Part shown: positions 50,396 to 59,269 of the stretch, one piece after another
How the letters are laid out: each line of letters begins with the position of its first letter
Numbering within the stretch: position 1 is the first letter of the stretch
Assembly: GCA_015057635.1 (NCBI GenBank)
Contig: SVEB01000086.1
Location: 51,255 to 115,254 of the forward strand
DNA: 64,000 bases
Direction: 5' to 3'
Source: Lachnospiraceae bacterium
GTDB taxonomy: Bacteria; Bacillota; Clostridia; Lachnospirales; Lachnospiraceae
The notes under the pieces: model-generated
Database searches by the model: none
What the model was told of the DNA's origin: nothing
Seen by the model: the letters and a program-made list of their open reading frames with translations, nothing else
Program-made: the position numbers and the translations under genes

Positions 50396-51514
50396 TTAAA
50401 GAGAAGTATTCCCATCTGCTCCGAAGAAACGTTTGATATGGGAGAGCTGGGAGGTCATATGGGAGAGTAAAAGGTCAGCGATGGTGATAGCGGCCATGGA
50501 TTCTACCACGACTACGGCTCGTGGGACAATGACCGGATCATGGCGGCCGGTAATATTTACAGTAAGCGGAGTGCCATCTGCATCTACGGTCTGCTGGACA
50601 GTAGAGATAGATGGTGTCGGTTTGATGGCTGCGCGGAAGATGACTTCGCTTCCATCGCTGATTCCGCCTAAGATTCCCCCGGCATGATTGGTTGCTTTTG
50701 TGATTTTTCCATGGTTGGAGATAAAGGAATCGTTATGGACAGAGCCCGTCATGGTTGCACAAGAGAAACCGGATCCGATTTCAAAGCCTTTTACGGCTCC
50801 AATGGACATGATCGCTTTTGCAAGGCATGCATCTAATTTATCAAATACAGGCTCTCCGATTCCGGCTGGAAGACCGGTTACAATGCATTCAATCATGCCG
50901 CCGGCAGAATCGCCTTTCTGCATGGTTTCAAGCAGATAGGCTTCGGCTTTTTCGGATGCGGCAAGGTCCGGCATATACAGAGGACTTTTCTCAATATTTG
51001 CCGTATTGCAAGCGGCATAGTCAATGGAAATCGGGCCAATGGATTTTGTGTAGGCACGGATCGTGATTCCAAGCTCTTTTAAGAATTCAGCTGCAACAGC
51101 ACCTCCGGCTACGCGGCCGATTGTTTCACGTCCGGAAGAACGTCCGCCGCCTCGGTAGTCGCGGAAACCGTATTTTTCCGTAAACGTATAGTCAGCATGT
51201 CCCGGACGATAGTACTGTGAGATAGCAGAATAGTCTTTGGAACGCTGAGATGTATTCATAACGGCAAGGGAGATTGGACATCCGGTTGTGCGTCCGTCAA
51301 ATACCCCTGACTGAATTGTAACAAGGTCATCTTCTTTTCGCGGAGTGGAATAGCGTGTCTGGCCAGGCTTTCGGCGATTTAAGTAAGCCTGGATTTTCTC
51401 TTCAGTAAGAGGAAGACCGGCAGGACAGCCGTCAATTACAACCCCGATTCCTGTTCCATGAGATTCCCCCCATGTTGTGATTTTAAAAAGAGTACCAAAT
51501 GTTGAACCTGACAT
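50396..51514 (-). CDS. aroC: Chorismate synthase
   Basis: 372 residues with the three family signatures: GESHGTGIGVVIDGCPAG at the N-terminus, RPGHADYTFTEKYGFRDYRG then GRSSGRETIGRVAGG in the middle, and RHDPVIVPRAVVVVESM near the end. It makes chorismate from 5-enolpyruvylshikimate 3-phosphate using reduced FMN, the last shared step of aromatic synthesis. It stands alone here, not in an aro cluster. The start is ATG 51514 with AGGTGAT upstream on the minus strand. Confidence 0.96.
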   Translation of the reverse strand: MSGSTFGTLFKITTWGESHGTGIGVVIDGCPAGLPLTEEKIQAYLNRRKPGQTRYSTPRKEDDLVTIQSGVFDGRTTGCPISLAVMNTSQRSKDYSAISQYYRPGHADYTFTEKYGFRDYRGGGRSSGRETIGRVAGGAVAAEFLKELGITIRAYTKSIGPISIDYAACNTANIEKSPLYMPDLAASEKAEAYLLETMQKGDSAGGMIECIVTGLPAGIGEPVFDKLDACLAKAIMSIGAVKGFEIGSGFSCATMTGSVHNDSFISNHGKITKATNHAGGILGGISDGSEVIFRAAIKPTPSISTVQQTVDADGTPLTVNITGRHDPVIVPRAVVVVESMAAITIADLLLSHMTSQLSHIKRFFGADGNTSL

Positions 51515-51743
51515 AGTATCACCTCATGATTATTGTTCTGGCATAAAAGCGCAGAATATTTCTACGCTAATGCTAATTTTTAAACATAGTATACAGGAAC
51601 TGGTAAAAATATTCAATTGGTTTCAAGTAATTTAGTATCCAGACAAGGAATTCACAGAATGAGTCAGATAAAAGTCGAAATGATGTGGCAAAATAGGGGG
51701 AAAAACATATATTAATACTATAGAAGTCGAAAGGATGATAGCA

Positions 51744-51953
51744 ATGGCACAAGGGGGCAAAAATGGAAAACATGATGGCTATGTGGAAGAGCCAGATGAA
51801 TATAGAACAGGCAAAGAGATGACAATCTATGTTAGAAATGGGGATTCCGTTGATGCACTGGTCATTACGGAAAAGCCGTATGAAGAAGACGAGACATCTA
51901 TTTATGAGTATGACTATGAGTGCTTATGTAAAAGAAATCGGAGAATGCGGTGA
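51744..51953 (+). CDS. Small acidic protein of unknown function
   Basis: 69 residues, rich in Glu, Asp and Tyr (EEPDEYRTG, EEDETSIYEYDYECLCKRN) with two cysteines near the end and no membrane segment. It has a plausible ribosome binding site (GAAAGGA) about eight bases before ATG 51744; ATG 51735 in the same frame is too close. A clean terminator follows within five bases, which supports a real short gene. Family not recognised. Confidence 0.5.
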   Translation: MAQGGKNGKHDGYVEEPDEYRTGKEMTIYVRNGDSVDALVITEKPYEEDETSIYEYDYECLCKRNRRMR

Positions 51954-51955
51954 AC

Positions 51956-51988
51956 GCAAAAAAAGCTGCACGAAGCAGCTTTTTTTGT
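51956..51988 (+). terminator. Terminator after the small acidic protein gene
   Basis: AAAAAAGCTGC and GCAGCTTTTTTT around an ACGAA loop. Confidence 0.85.
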
Positions 51989-52051
51989 CGGTGGCGGATT
52001 TATTAGATATGGACTTCCGACACCTTTTACTAATATGAATCAGATTTTTAG

Positions 52052-52273
52052 CTAGCAGCAGAATCCGTTTCCGCCACAGAGGCAAAGGATAATGATGATC
52101 CAGATGATGCAGCTCCAGTCAGAACCGTTTCCACATCCATTACCGCATCCGCCAAATCCGCCGTTTCCACCACAGCAGCATAAAAGAAGGATGATAATAA
52201 TAATCCAGCTACAATTTGAAGAGTCATTACATCCGCATCCGCCACCACAGTTCGTTGCTGTTAAATCACTCAT
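52052..52273 (-). CDS. Cys/Gly-rich small protein with two Ile-rich hydrophobic segments
   Basis: 73 residues, about one sixth cysteine. Pattern: Cys/Gly block (NCGGGCGCND), hydrophobic block (SWIIIIILLLCCC), Gly/Cys/Asn block (GGNGGFGGCGNGCGNG), a second hydrophobic block (CIIWIIIILCLCGG) and NGFCC. The two halves look like an internal duplication (CS or SC, WIIII, LC, CGGNG). GGAGG precedes ATG 52273 on the minus strand, so it is a real gene. Similar high-cysteine proteins in clostridia are often annotated by loose analogy to insect chorion proteins. A spore-coat or metal-binding role is possible but unproven. Confidence 0.6.
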   Translation of the reverse strand: MSDLTATNCGGGCGCNDSSNCSWIIIIILLLCCCGGNGGFGGCGNGCGNGSDWSCIIWIIIILCLCGGNGFCC

Positions 52274-52442
52274 GTTGTTACCTCCAATAAATGTTTACAT
52301 TGTATCTTATGACTATAGGCTTGCCTTATTTCCTACTTCTTTAAAAAAAATTTCCTTTGTTTTAGGACAAGAACTATTTTTTGCGTGAAATTCCCATATT
52401 TTTGTTTTATACTAGGGATAAAAATGGAAGAGAGGTTGGATT

Positions 52443-52964
52443 ATGAGTCATATTTTAGTGGTAGTAGACATGCAGAATGATTTTATTACAGGAACATTGG
52501 GGACAAAAGAGGCAAAAGATATCCTGCCAGCGGCTATCTGTAAGGTAAAGGAGCATAGAGGACCGGTTATTTATACAATGGATACTCACCAGGAAAATTA
52601 TTTAGAGACAAGTGAAGGAAAGAAGCTTCCGGTCAAACACTGCATTAAGGGGACAGAAGGGTGGCAGTTAGCGGATGGAATGAAACAGGATGGGGAGGAC
52701 AGCCGTATTTTTGAAAAAGGCACATTCGGCTCGGTCTTGCTGGCGGAATACCTAAGCCAGATGCATGAGGCAGACAAGATAGAGAAGATTACATTGATTG
52801 GGGTATGTACGGATATCTGTGTTGTGTCCAATGCGCTTTTAATCAAGGCTTATCTTCCGGAAGTACCGATTGAAGTGGACAGTGCTTGCTGTGCCGGGGT
52901 CACGAAGGAAAGACATGAGGCGGCGCTTGAAACATTAAGAAGCTGTCAGGTGGATGTTTTATAA
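52443..52964 (+). CDS. Isochorismatase-family cysteine hydrolase (nicotinamidase-like)
   Basis: 173 residues. Catalytic triad: Asp in VVVDMQNDF (residue 9), Lys in FEKGTFGS (about 91), Cys in GVCTDICVVSNAL (about 124). The aromatic MDTHQENY segment offers the usual metal or substrate-side residues, with Asp and His spaced as in nicotinamidases. It probably deamidates nicotinamide in NAD salvage; other small amides are possible. It forms a single unit about 170 bases from the divergent Cys-rich gene, with AGAGAGG before ATG 52443. Confidence 0.82.
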   Translation: MSHILVVVDMQNDFITGTLGTKEAKDILPAAICKVKEHRGPVIYTMDTHQENYLETSEGKKLPVKHCIKGTEGWQLADGMKQDGEDSRIFEKGTFGSVLLAEYLSQMHEADKIEKITLIGVCTDICVVSNALLIKAYLPEVPIEVDSACCAGVTKERHEAALETLRSCQVDVL

Positions 52965-53085
52965 AGCTAAGAAGCTCAGGATGCTATTCATGAAGCAGAA
53001 AATACCGGGATTAGCTATGCTTTTTTGGAATAAGAATGCATGGCTTACATATGTATTAAAAGAGTAAAAATGTTTTGGTAATGGC

Positions 53086-54138
53086 ATGTTTGATTCATTT
53101 TCAGAGTTTGTAATAAAGGCAGGACAGAACAGGACGCTGGCGTTTATTGTGATTCTGACGCTTGGCGTGATCTTTGTCAATGGATGGACCGATGCGCCCA
53201 ATGCAATCGCCACGGCGGTTGCTACGCGGGCGATCACGGTGAAACGGGCAATCCTGATGGCGGCAGTATGCGATTTTTTAGGCGTATTCTTTATGACCAT
53301 GGTAAATGCTAAAGTAGCCCAGACGATTTATCATATCGTGGATTTTAAGGGGGATGCGAAGCAGGCTTATCTGGCACTGGCATCTGCAATGGCGGCCATT
53401 GTGATATGGGCGGTGATTGCATTCCTATATGGGATTCCAACATCAGAGAGCCATGCGCTTGTCGCAGGGTTAACCGGTGCGGCGATAGCGCTTCATAAGA
53501 ATTTTGATGGAGTGAATAAAGCTGAATGGGGAAAGGTAATATACGGACTTATTATTTCCTCCTTTTTAGGCTTTTCTTTGGGGTACCTGATTGTCCAGCT
53601 GTTAGAGGTAGTGTTTCAGCACACCAAAAGAGAGAAGGCAGAGCGCTTCTTTACAGGCGGACAGATTGCAGGAAGTGCGATGATGTCCTTTATGCATGGA
53701 GCACAGGATGGACAGAAATTTATGGGGGTTTTTCTGCTTGGCGCTTTTTTAGCAAGAGGAGAGGGAACCATAACCGAATTTGAGATTCCAATCTGGCTGA
53801 TGATGCTTTGTTCTGTATTTATGGCTCTTGGAACCTGTCTTGGCGGAGGCAGGATTATTAAAAAAGTAGGAATTTCTATGGTAAAGCTGTCCGGGTATGA
53901 AGGATTTTCGGCTGATGTGGCAGCAGCAATAAGCCTTTTGATCGCATCGTTATGGGGAGTGCCCGTAAGCACAACCCATACGAAGACGACCGCCATTATG
54001 GGAGTTGGTGCAGCACGTTCTATGCGAAATGTGAACTGGAAGGTAGTAAAAGAAATGGTAGCGGCCTGGCTTCTGACGTTTCCGGGGTGTGGGGCGCTTG
54101 GATATCTGATTGCGTACTTTTTTTTATATGCAGTATAG
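53086..54138 (+). CDS. pit: Low-affinity inorganic phosphate transporter, Pit family
   Basis: 350 residues with about ten helices and the two inverted PiT repeats. Signature 1 is GWTDAPNAIATAVATRAIT (about 27-45) and signature 2 is SMFHG-like ALMSFMHGAQDGQKFMG in the second half; GIPTSESHALVAGLTGAA and GVPVSTTHTKTTAIMG are the paired loops. It imports phosphate with a cation. It is 15 bases upstream of a DUF47 gene, the usual regulatory partner. The ribosome binding site before ATG 53086 is weak, so the exact start is less certain. Confidence 0.92.
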   Translation: MFDSFSEFVIKAGQNRTLAFIVILTLGVIFVNGWTDAPNAIATAVATRAITVKRAILMAAVCDFLGVFFMTMVNAKVAQTIYHIVDFKGDAKQAYLALASAMAAIVIWAVIAFLYGIPTSESHALVAGLTGAAIALHKNFDGVNKAEWGKVIYGLIISSFLGFSLGYLIVQLLEVVFQHTKREKAERFFTGGQIAGSAMMSFMHGAQDGQKFMGVFLLGAFLARGEGTITEFEIPIWLMMLCSVFMALGTCLGGGRIIKKVGISMVKLSGYEGFSADVAAAISLLIASLWGVPVSTTHTKTTAIMGVGAARSMRNVNWKVVKEMVAAWLLTFPGCGALGYLIAYFFLYAV

Positions 54139-54153
54139 TGCACAGGGGGAACT

Positions 54154-54777
54154 ATGAAAAAAAAGGCGGATTTTGATTACTTTAGATTGTTCTCTGCAAT
54201 AAGCCAGGCAGAGAGCATAGCGGCACATGAACTTACGAATATAGCGGAGGAGTATGCGATTACTCGTATTGACCGCTGTAAATGCAGGGTGAATGAACAG
54301 AAGAATAAGGTAAACGAAAGGAAAAACCAGATTATCATGTCACTGTGGCAGGATTTTCTTCCGCCAATGAATCGGGGAGATTTAGTGGAATATACGCAAA
54401 AGCTGGGAGAAGCAGGAATCCTTCTTAGTAAGGTAGTCACGATGATGGAGATGTATCCGGTTCCGTATCTGAAAGGCGATATTAAAAATGCAGTGCAGGC
54501 CATTGAAGAAGCGATGAAGGTAAATGAACAGATTATACGGGAACTGCCCAATTATAAGAAATCAAAGGTGTTAGGGAAGAATATATGTTGCTGTCGTAAA
54601 TGGATTGATGAAGGGGTGGCAGCGTATCATCACTCTCTAAGGCAGGTTACGAGGCATGCGGAAGTGACAAAGGACTTTTTTTCCTGGATCCGGATTTATG
54701 ATTCTATTAACGAAGTGCTCTGCTGCCTGAAGGATATGATCGATCTGACGGAGCGGATGATCTATCGGAACTTATAA
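54154..54777 (+). CDS. DUF47 family (PhoU-like) protein
   Basis: 207 residues, entirely helical, with two similar halves of long amphipathic helices carrying Asp/Glu/His positions (FRLFSAISQAESIAAHELTN, then RIYDSINEVLCCLKDMIDL). DUF47 proteins are distant PhoU relatives encoded next to Pit transporters, and they likely control transport activity or phosphate signalling. Here the gene starts 15 bases after pit. A Cys-rich patch (NICCCRKWIDEG) near the middle is unusual. A terminator follows at 54846. Confidence 0.82.
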   Translation: MKKKADFDYFRLFSAISQAESIAAHELTNIAEEYAITRIDRCKCRVNEQKNKVNERKNQIIMSLWQDFLPPMNRGDLVEYTQKLGEAGILLSKVVTMMEMYPVPYLKGDIKNAVQAIEEAMKVNEQIIRELPNYKKSKVLGKNICCCRKWIDEGVAAYHHSLRQVTRHAEVTKDFFSWIRIYDSINEVLCCLKDMIDLTERMIYRNL

Positions 54778-54845
54778 GGAAGCATCAATGTTTTTGGGAA
54801 TAGGAAAGCAGAGGTATTCCGAAATGAAAAACGAATGACATATGC

Positions 54846-54888
54846 AAAGAGACTGTTGCACGAAGAACGTGCCATGGTCTCTTTTTTT
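54846..54888 (+). terminator. Terminator after the pit/DUF47 pair
   Basis: AAAGAGAC (54846-54853) pairs with GTCTCTTT (54877-54884), with an inner GCACG/CGTGC stem, followed by T7. Confidence 0.8.
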
Positions 54889-54976
54889 GATTTCAAGAGC
54901 AGTGTGGACATCCAATTTTAGAAATGTTAAAATAATGATATTTCATACAGATGATGGGTTTAATTCCATATATATG

Positions 54977-55005
54977 TTGACAATACCCAGGATAAGGAAT
55001 ATATT
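54977..55005 (+). promoter_or_regulatory. Promoter of the potABCD operon
   Basis: TTGACA (54977-54982), 17 bp, TATATT (55000-55005), with a leader of about 110 bases to potA. The spacer 54889-54976 shows nothing else. Confidence 0.7.
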
Positions 55006-55125
55006 AATTCATATTGTTTTAGTAGAAATAAAGATGCTGTGGAAGAACGATATGCGGGGACAGATATTTTAAGGCATAGGGATGAGCATAGAGGCATATT
55101 GAAAGATATAGGAGAAAGAAAAGTG

Positions 55126-56316
55126 ATGGGAGAAGTCATACTCGATTTGCAGGATATACGAAAAAGCTTTGGAAAGAATGAGATTCTAAAAGGGCTGAAT
55201 CTTAAGGTGGAGGAAGGGGAGTTCCTTACTTTCCTCGGAGCCAGTGGCTGCGGCAAGACCACAACGCTTCGGATCATTGCCGGCCTTGAAACACCCGATG
55301 AAGGCCAGGTTATTTTAAATGGCGAGGATGTGACAAAGAAGGAACCGAATGAAAGAGATGTGAATACGGTATTTCAAAACTACGCTCTATTCCCCCATAT
55401 GAGTGTGGAAGAGAATATCGCGTACGGCCTGAAATTAAGAAAGGTACCAAAGGATGAAATCAGAAAGAGAGTAAGGGAAGCACTTGCACTTGTACAGCTA
55501 AGCGGTTATGAGAAAAGAAGGACGACGGAGTTGAGCGGAGGGCAGAAGCAGAGAGTGGCAATCGCAAGGGCGGTGGTGAATAATCCGAAGATCTTATTAT
55601 TAGATGAACCGCTTGGAGCATTGGATGCGAAACTTCGCCATCAGATGCAGTTAGAATTAAAGAAGCTGCAGAAAAGCCTTGGAATTACATTTCTTTACAT
55701 CACCCATGATCAGGAAGAGGCAATCAATATGTCGGACCGTATCGTGGTTATGAAGGAAGGACAGTTTGAACAGATCGGCACTCCGGATGAGATTTATAAT
55801 GAGCCGAAAACGAGCTATGTGGCAGCCTTTGTGGGCGATTCCAATATTCTGACAGGAACGGTTCTGGAATGCAAAGACGATAAGGTTAAGTTGGCATTTG
55901 CAGATGGAATCATTTTAGCAGCGGCAAGGGGAAAGAATTATCCGGAAGGAAAGAAGCTGATATTCTCTGTAAGAAGAGAGAATATCAAGTTAGAGAATTC
56001 TAAGTCAGAGTATTCCGACCTAGAGAATCTCGAATTGGGAGATTTGAGGTCAGAGAATTGCGAATCAGAGAATTCCAAGCCTCGGAATCACCAGTCGGAA
56101 AGTCATATATTAGGGAATCCGGAAGCAAAGCCGGTAAGGGCAGTCGTAAAGGAGAAATCGTTTGCAGGGGGAATGTTACGAATTGTATTTACATTGTCGG
56201 ATCAGACGGAAATTGTGGCAAGCAGACAGGGAATCAACTATGACCTGGTCCCAGGGGAAGAGACAACGATCAGTTTTAAACCGGATCATGCCGTGATTCT
56301 TGAGGAAGAGATGTGA
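55126..56316 (+). CDS. potA: Spermidine/putrescine ABC transporter ATPase PotA
   Basis: 396 residues. Walker A is [10 protein letters not shown]-loop [10 protein letters not shown], signature LSGGQKQRV, Walker [13 protein letters not shown] and switch ITHDQEEA. The C-terminal TOBE-type beta domain follows. It energises polyamine import through PotBC. Start ATG 56126 minus 1000 (55126) is set by GGAGAAAG eight bases upstream. Odd: residues about 286-330 inside the TOBE region are a low-complexity insertion of Ser/Glu/Asn/Leu units ([37 protein letters not shown]). It is built from imperfect DNA repeats of a TCAGAGAATTC type that most PotA proteins lack. Confidence 0.92.
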   Translation: MGEVILDLQDIRKSFGKNEILKGLNLKVEEGEFLTFLGASGCGKTTTLRIIAGLETPDEGQVILNGEDVTKKEPNERDVNTVFQNYALFPHMSVEENIAYGLKLRKVPKDEIRKRVREALALVQLSGYEKRRTTELSGGQKQRVAIARAVVNNPKILLLDEPLGALDAKLRHQMQLELKKLQKSLGITFLYITHDQEEAINMSDRIVVMKEGQFEQIGTPDEIYNEPKTSYVAAFVGDSNILTGTVLECKDDKVKLAFADGIILAAARGKNYPEGKKLIFSVRRENIKLENSKSEYSDLENLELGDLRSENCESENSKPRNHQSESHILGNPEAKPVRAVVKEKSFAGGMLRIVFTLSDQTEIVASRQGINYDLVPGEETTISFKPDHAVILEEEM

Positions 56317-56323
56317 GGCGGAT

Positions 56324-57181
56324 ATGAAGAAGAGACAGAATAGAAGCATTTATCTGATGCTTATCCCAATTTATGCATTTACGATTATTTTTGTATTATT
56401 CCCCATTCTTTATATGATCCTTCTAAGCTTTTTATCAAAGGCTGAAGTATGGGGCGTGGTAAAGGAAGTGACGCTTGATAACTATAAGAAGATAGCAGAG
56501 CCGCTTTATGTGAAGACATTCTTAGATTCCATCAGGCTGGCGGCGATCTCTACCGGATTTGTGGCGCTGCTTGGCTACCCGTTTGGATACTTTATGGCAA
56601 AGCTTTCAAAAAAGTGGAAGAAGCGAATGATGGAACTGATTATGATTCCGTTCTGGACCAGCGGCCTGATGCGGCTGTATGGATGGATTATCGTATTTAG
56701 AAGCAATGGGACGCTCGATCAGGTCCTGATGGGATTACATATTACAGGAAGTCCGCTAAAACTCTTATATTCGTACCAGGCAGTCGTAGTCGGGATGATT
56801 TACGCGTTGATGCCATTTATGGTGCTGTCGGTTTATTCGAGTGCGGAGAAGATGGACTGGACGCTGGTGGAGGCCGCAAGAGATCTTGGCGCCACGAAGT
56901 TTAAGGCATTTTTAACAATTACATTAAAGCAAACGATGCCCGGTTTATTGTCAGGCGTCATCTTAACCTTTGTCCCTTCTATGGGCATGTTCTTTGTATC
57001 GGATTTATTAGGCGGAAACAAGATTGTCTTAGTCGGATCCGTTATTCAGGAACAGCTTACGAAAGGAAGAAACCTTCCATTTGCAGCGTCCATGTCAGTT
57101 GTGCTGATGCTCCTTACGACCATGCTGATCTCACTTTATAAACGAGTGACCGGATCGGGAGAAATGGAGGGACTTGTATGA
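56324..57181 (+). CDS. potB: Spermidine/putrescine ABC transporter permease PotB
   Basis: 285 residues with six helices. The first is YLMLIPIYAFTIIFVLFPIL. The EAA coupling loop is VEAARDLGATKFKAFLTITL, and the family sequence MGMFFVSDLLGGNKIVLVGS follows. It forms the channel with PotC. I start at ATG 56324, seven bases after the potA stop region, behind TGAGGCGG; an upstream TTG at 56300 in frame has no support. It ends in a four-base ATGA overlap with potC. Confidence 0.93.
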   Translation: MKKRQNRSIYLMLIPIYAFTIIFVLFPILYMILLSFLSKAEVWGVVKEVTLDNYKKIAEPLYVKTFLDSIRLAAISTGFVALLGYPFGYFMAKLSKKWKKRMMELIMIPFWTSGLMRLYGWIIVFRSNGTLDQVLMGLHITGSPLKLLYSYQAVVVGMIYALMPFMVLSVYSSAEKMDWTLVEAARDLGATKFKAFLTITLKQTMPGLLSGVILTFVPSMGMFFVSDLLGGNKIVLVGSVIQEQLTKGRNLPFAASMSVVLMLLTTMLISLYKRVTGSGEMEGLV

Positions 57182-57990
57182 GAAAGAATTCAAAACTTGC
57201 CAATCTTTATTTAGCATTGATGATTATCATCACTTATATCCCGATTGTGATCACGGTTGTCTACTCGTTCAATGAGTCAAAGATCTCCACGGTGTGGTCC
57301 GGCGTATCGTTAAAATGGTATCAGGAGCTGTTTCGCGACCGGGATATAAGGGAGGCGCTGAAGAATAGCTTAGTACTTGCCTTTTTCTGCTGTTCTCTGT
57401 CCGCTATTATTGGCACGCTTGGGGCAGTCGGGATGTCAAAGAGGAAGACAAAGATCAATCATATGATTGAATATCTGGCGACGATCCCGATCATGATTCC
57501 GGAGATCATACTGGGAATGGTATTTTTAGCGGTATTCTCGCTGTTATCAATACCATTTGGCATGACGACGCTTGTAATCGCGCATACGTCATTCTGCATC
57601 CCGTATGTGCTTTTAAATGTAAAAGCAAGGCTTGCCGGAATGGATGAAAGTTTAGAGGAAGCCGCAAGGGATTTGGGAGCGACAAGATTCCGGGCGTTTA
57701 TCGATATCGTGCTGCCCCTGATCTCACCGGCTATCTTATCGGGAGTGTTATTATCATTTGCCATGTCATTCGATGATGTGGTAATCAGCATTTTTGTGAC
57801 AGGACCGAGGGTCAATATCCTGCCGGTTAAGATCTATACGAAGATTAAGACCGGAGTGACGCCGGAGATTAATGCGCTTGCTACGGTATTATTAGCGGCT
57901 ACGGTCTGCATGATCTTCTTATCCGGATGGATTGGAAGAAGAGCCGGAAGGCTGGAAAACAAGGAGGAAGAAGATGAAAAAGGAAATTAA
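57178..57990 (+). CDS. potC: Spermidine/putrescine ABC transporter permease PotC
   Basis: 270 residues, six helices. IIITYIPIVITVVYSFNESK begins the protein. The EAA loop is EEAARDLGATRFRAFIDIVL, and FAMSFDDVVISIFVTGP is the PotC-specific helix that contributes to polyamine recognition. Start and stop overlap potB (ATGA) and potD (17 bases), which points to coupled translation of the entire set. Confidence 0.93.
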   Translation: MRKNSKLANLYLALMIIITYIPIVITVVYSFNESKISTVWSGVSLKWYQELFRDRDIREALKNSLVLAFFCCSLSAIIGTLGAVGMSKRKTKINHMIEYLATIPIMIPEIILGMVFLAVFSLLSIPFGMTTLVIAHTSFCIPYVLLNVKARLAGMDESLEEAARDLGATRFRAFIDIVLPLISPAILSGVLLSFAMSFDDVVISIFVTGPRVNILPVKIYTKIKTGVTPEINALATVLLAATVCMIFLSGWIGRRAGRLENKEEEDEKGN

Positions 57991-59032
57991 AAAAAGAGCT
58001 GTGGCTCTTATTCTGATTATGACATGCATGGTAGCTTTATGCGGGGGATGCAACAAGAGTGAAGATAAAAAGGAACTAAACCTTTATACATGGGATGGCA
58101 TGTTCCCACAGGAAGTGTTGGATGGATTCGAGGATGAGACCGGAGTCAAGATTTATTATTCCAACTTTGATTATGATGAAGATATGTTAGCCAAATTAGA
58201 AGAGACAAAAGGGGAAGACTATGATTTAGTCATCGCGGATGATTATATTATTGAGTTAGCGATCAAGGAAGGTCTTGTCCAGAAGTTAGATAAGACAAAA
58301 ATCTCAAACTTTGGCAATATCAACTCATTATATCAGGGACAGTTCTATGATGAGACAAACGAATATACTGTTCCATACGGAGCAGGGATTCCATTAATCG
58401 TATATGATCCGGCTGTGGTAGGATTTGAGATTACAAGCTATGAAGATTTGTGGAATGAGTCCTTAAAGGACAGTGTTGCCATTATCGGAAACTACCGCGT
58501 GGTTGACGGAATCGCATTAAAGACAATGGGTGAATCCTTTAATACAGAAGATTTAGATGTCATTCGGGCAGCAGGCGAGAAATTAAAAGAGCTTGCACCG
58601 AATATCCGTGTGATCAATGATAATAATACACAGGACTTTATCATAAGCGGAGAAGTAAGCGCGGCCTTTTTATATACCTCTCAGGTAAATCTGGCATTAC
58701 AGGCAAGGCCGGACCTTAAGGTGGCATATCCAAAAGAAGGTCTTGGATTTGGCATTATGGCGGCATTTGTTCCATCCAAGGCACCGAATGCAGACGCAGC
58801 CCATCAGTTCTTAGAGTATATCCTGCGTCCCGAAGTATCCGCAAAGTGTTTTGAGTTTTTAGGGTATTACTGCACCAATAAGGCAGCCGAAGAATTTATT
58901 TCCGATGACTTAAAGGATGTGTTAGTCGTTCCGGAATCTGTTACAGAAGGCGAAATCGTACAGAATATTTCAGAAGAGGCAGAACAGCTTCATTCTGAAA
59001 TCTGGAATGCGTTCAAGTCAGAGTGTGACTAG
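57974..59032 (+). CDS. potD: Spermidine/putrescine-binding lipoprotein PotD
   Basis: 352 residues. A signal with an ALCGGC lipobox-like end (Cys26, slightly atypical) is followed by the bilobed binding fold. LNLYTWDGMFPQEVLDGFED is at the start, YDLVIADDYIIELAI gives an acidic binding strand, and VPYGAGIPLIVYD is the hinge. The acidic residues line up with those that hold the polyamine amines in PotD. It delivers ligand to PotBC. I start at ATG 57974 behind AAGGAGGAAG, inside the end of potC. The palindrome at 59056 follows 24 bases after its stop. Confidence 0.9.
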   Translation: MKKEIKKRAVALILIMTCMVALCGGCNKSEDKKELNLYTWDGMFPQEVLDGFEDETGVKIYYSNFDYDEDMLAKLEETKGEDYDLVIADDYIIELAIKEGLVQKLDKTKISNFGNINSLYQGQFYDETNEYTVPYGAGIPLIVYDPAVVGFEITSYEDLWNESLKDSVAIIGNYRVVDGIALKTMGESFNTEDLDVIRAAGEKLKELAPNIRVINDNNTQDFIISGEVSAAFLYTSQVNLALQARPDLKVAYPKEGLGFGIMAAFVPSKAPNADAAHQFLEYILRPEVSAKCFEFLGYYCTNKAAEEFISDDLKDVLVVPESVTEGEIVQNISEEAEQLHSEIWNAFKSECD

Positions 59033-59055
59033 CAGAGAGGATTCAAGGGCTATAA

Positions 59056-59177
59056 GGGGCAGTTGCACTAAGAGAGTGTGGGGCCTGGCGCATTATATTT
59101 CCTGAATGTCCGGCTCATAACGAACATTGGGAAATATAATGCGCCAGGCCCCACACTCTCTTAGTGCAACTGTCCCC
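59056..59177. repeat. Palindrome copy 8 (122 bp, near-perfect arms, lacks the family apex)
   Basis: The arms 59056-59102 and 59130-59177 are 46-48 bp and identical apart from about one inserted base. They hold GTTGCACTAAGAGAGTGTGG and GGCGCATTATATTTCC. The top is not the CAGACAG apex but a stretch (GAATGTCCGGCTCATAACGA, 59104-59123) almost identical to the left subtype II module of palindrome 2 (7335-7354). It lies between potD and the subtilase gene, which point the same way. It has no clear T run, so termination is less certain. Confidence 0.9.
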
Positions 59178-59269
59178 AACGGTAACTTTTGAATGAGTGC
59201 CGTTCTAGCAGTAACAGAACAATTTCGTGCGAATATGATAATAGTGATACATCATATTTGGAGAAATGT

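Noticed and set aside
53616..54143. 175-codon minus-strand frame opposite pit
   Set aside because: Antisense shadow of a conserved transporter gene.
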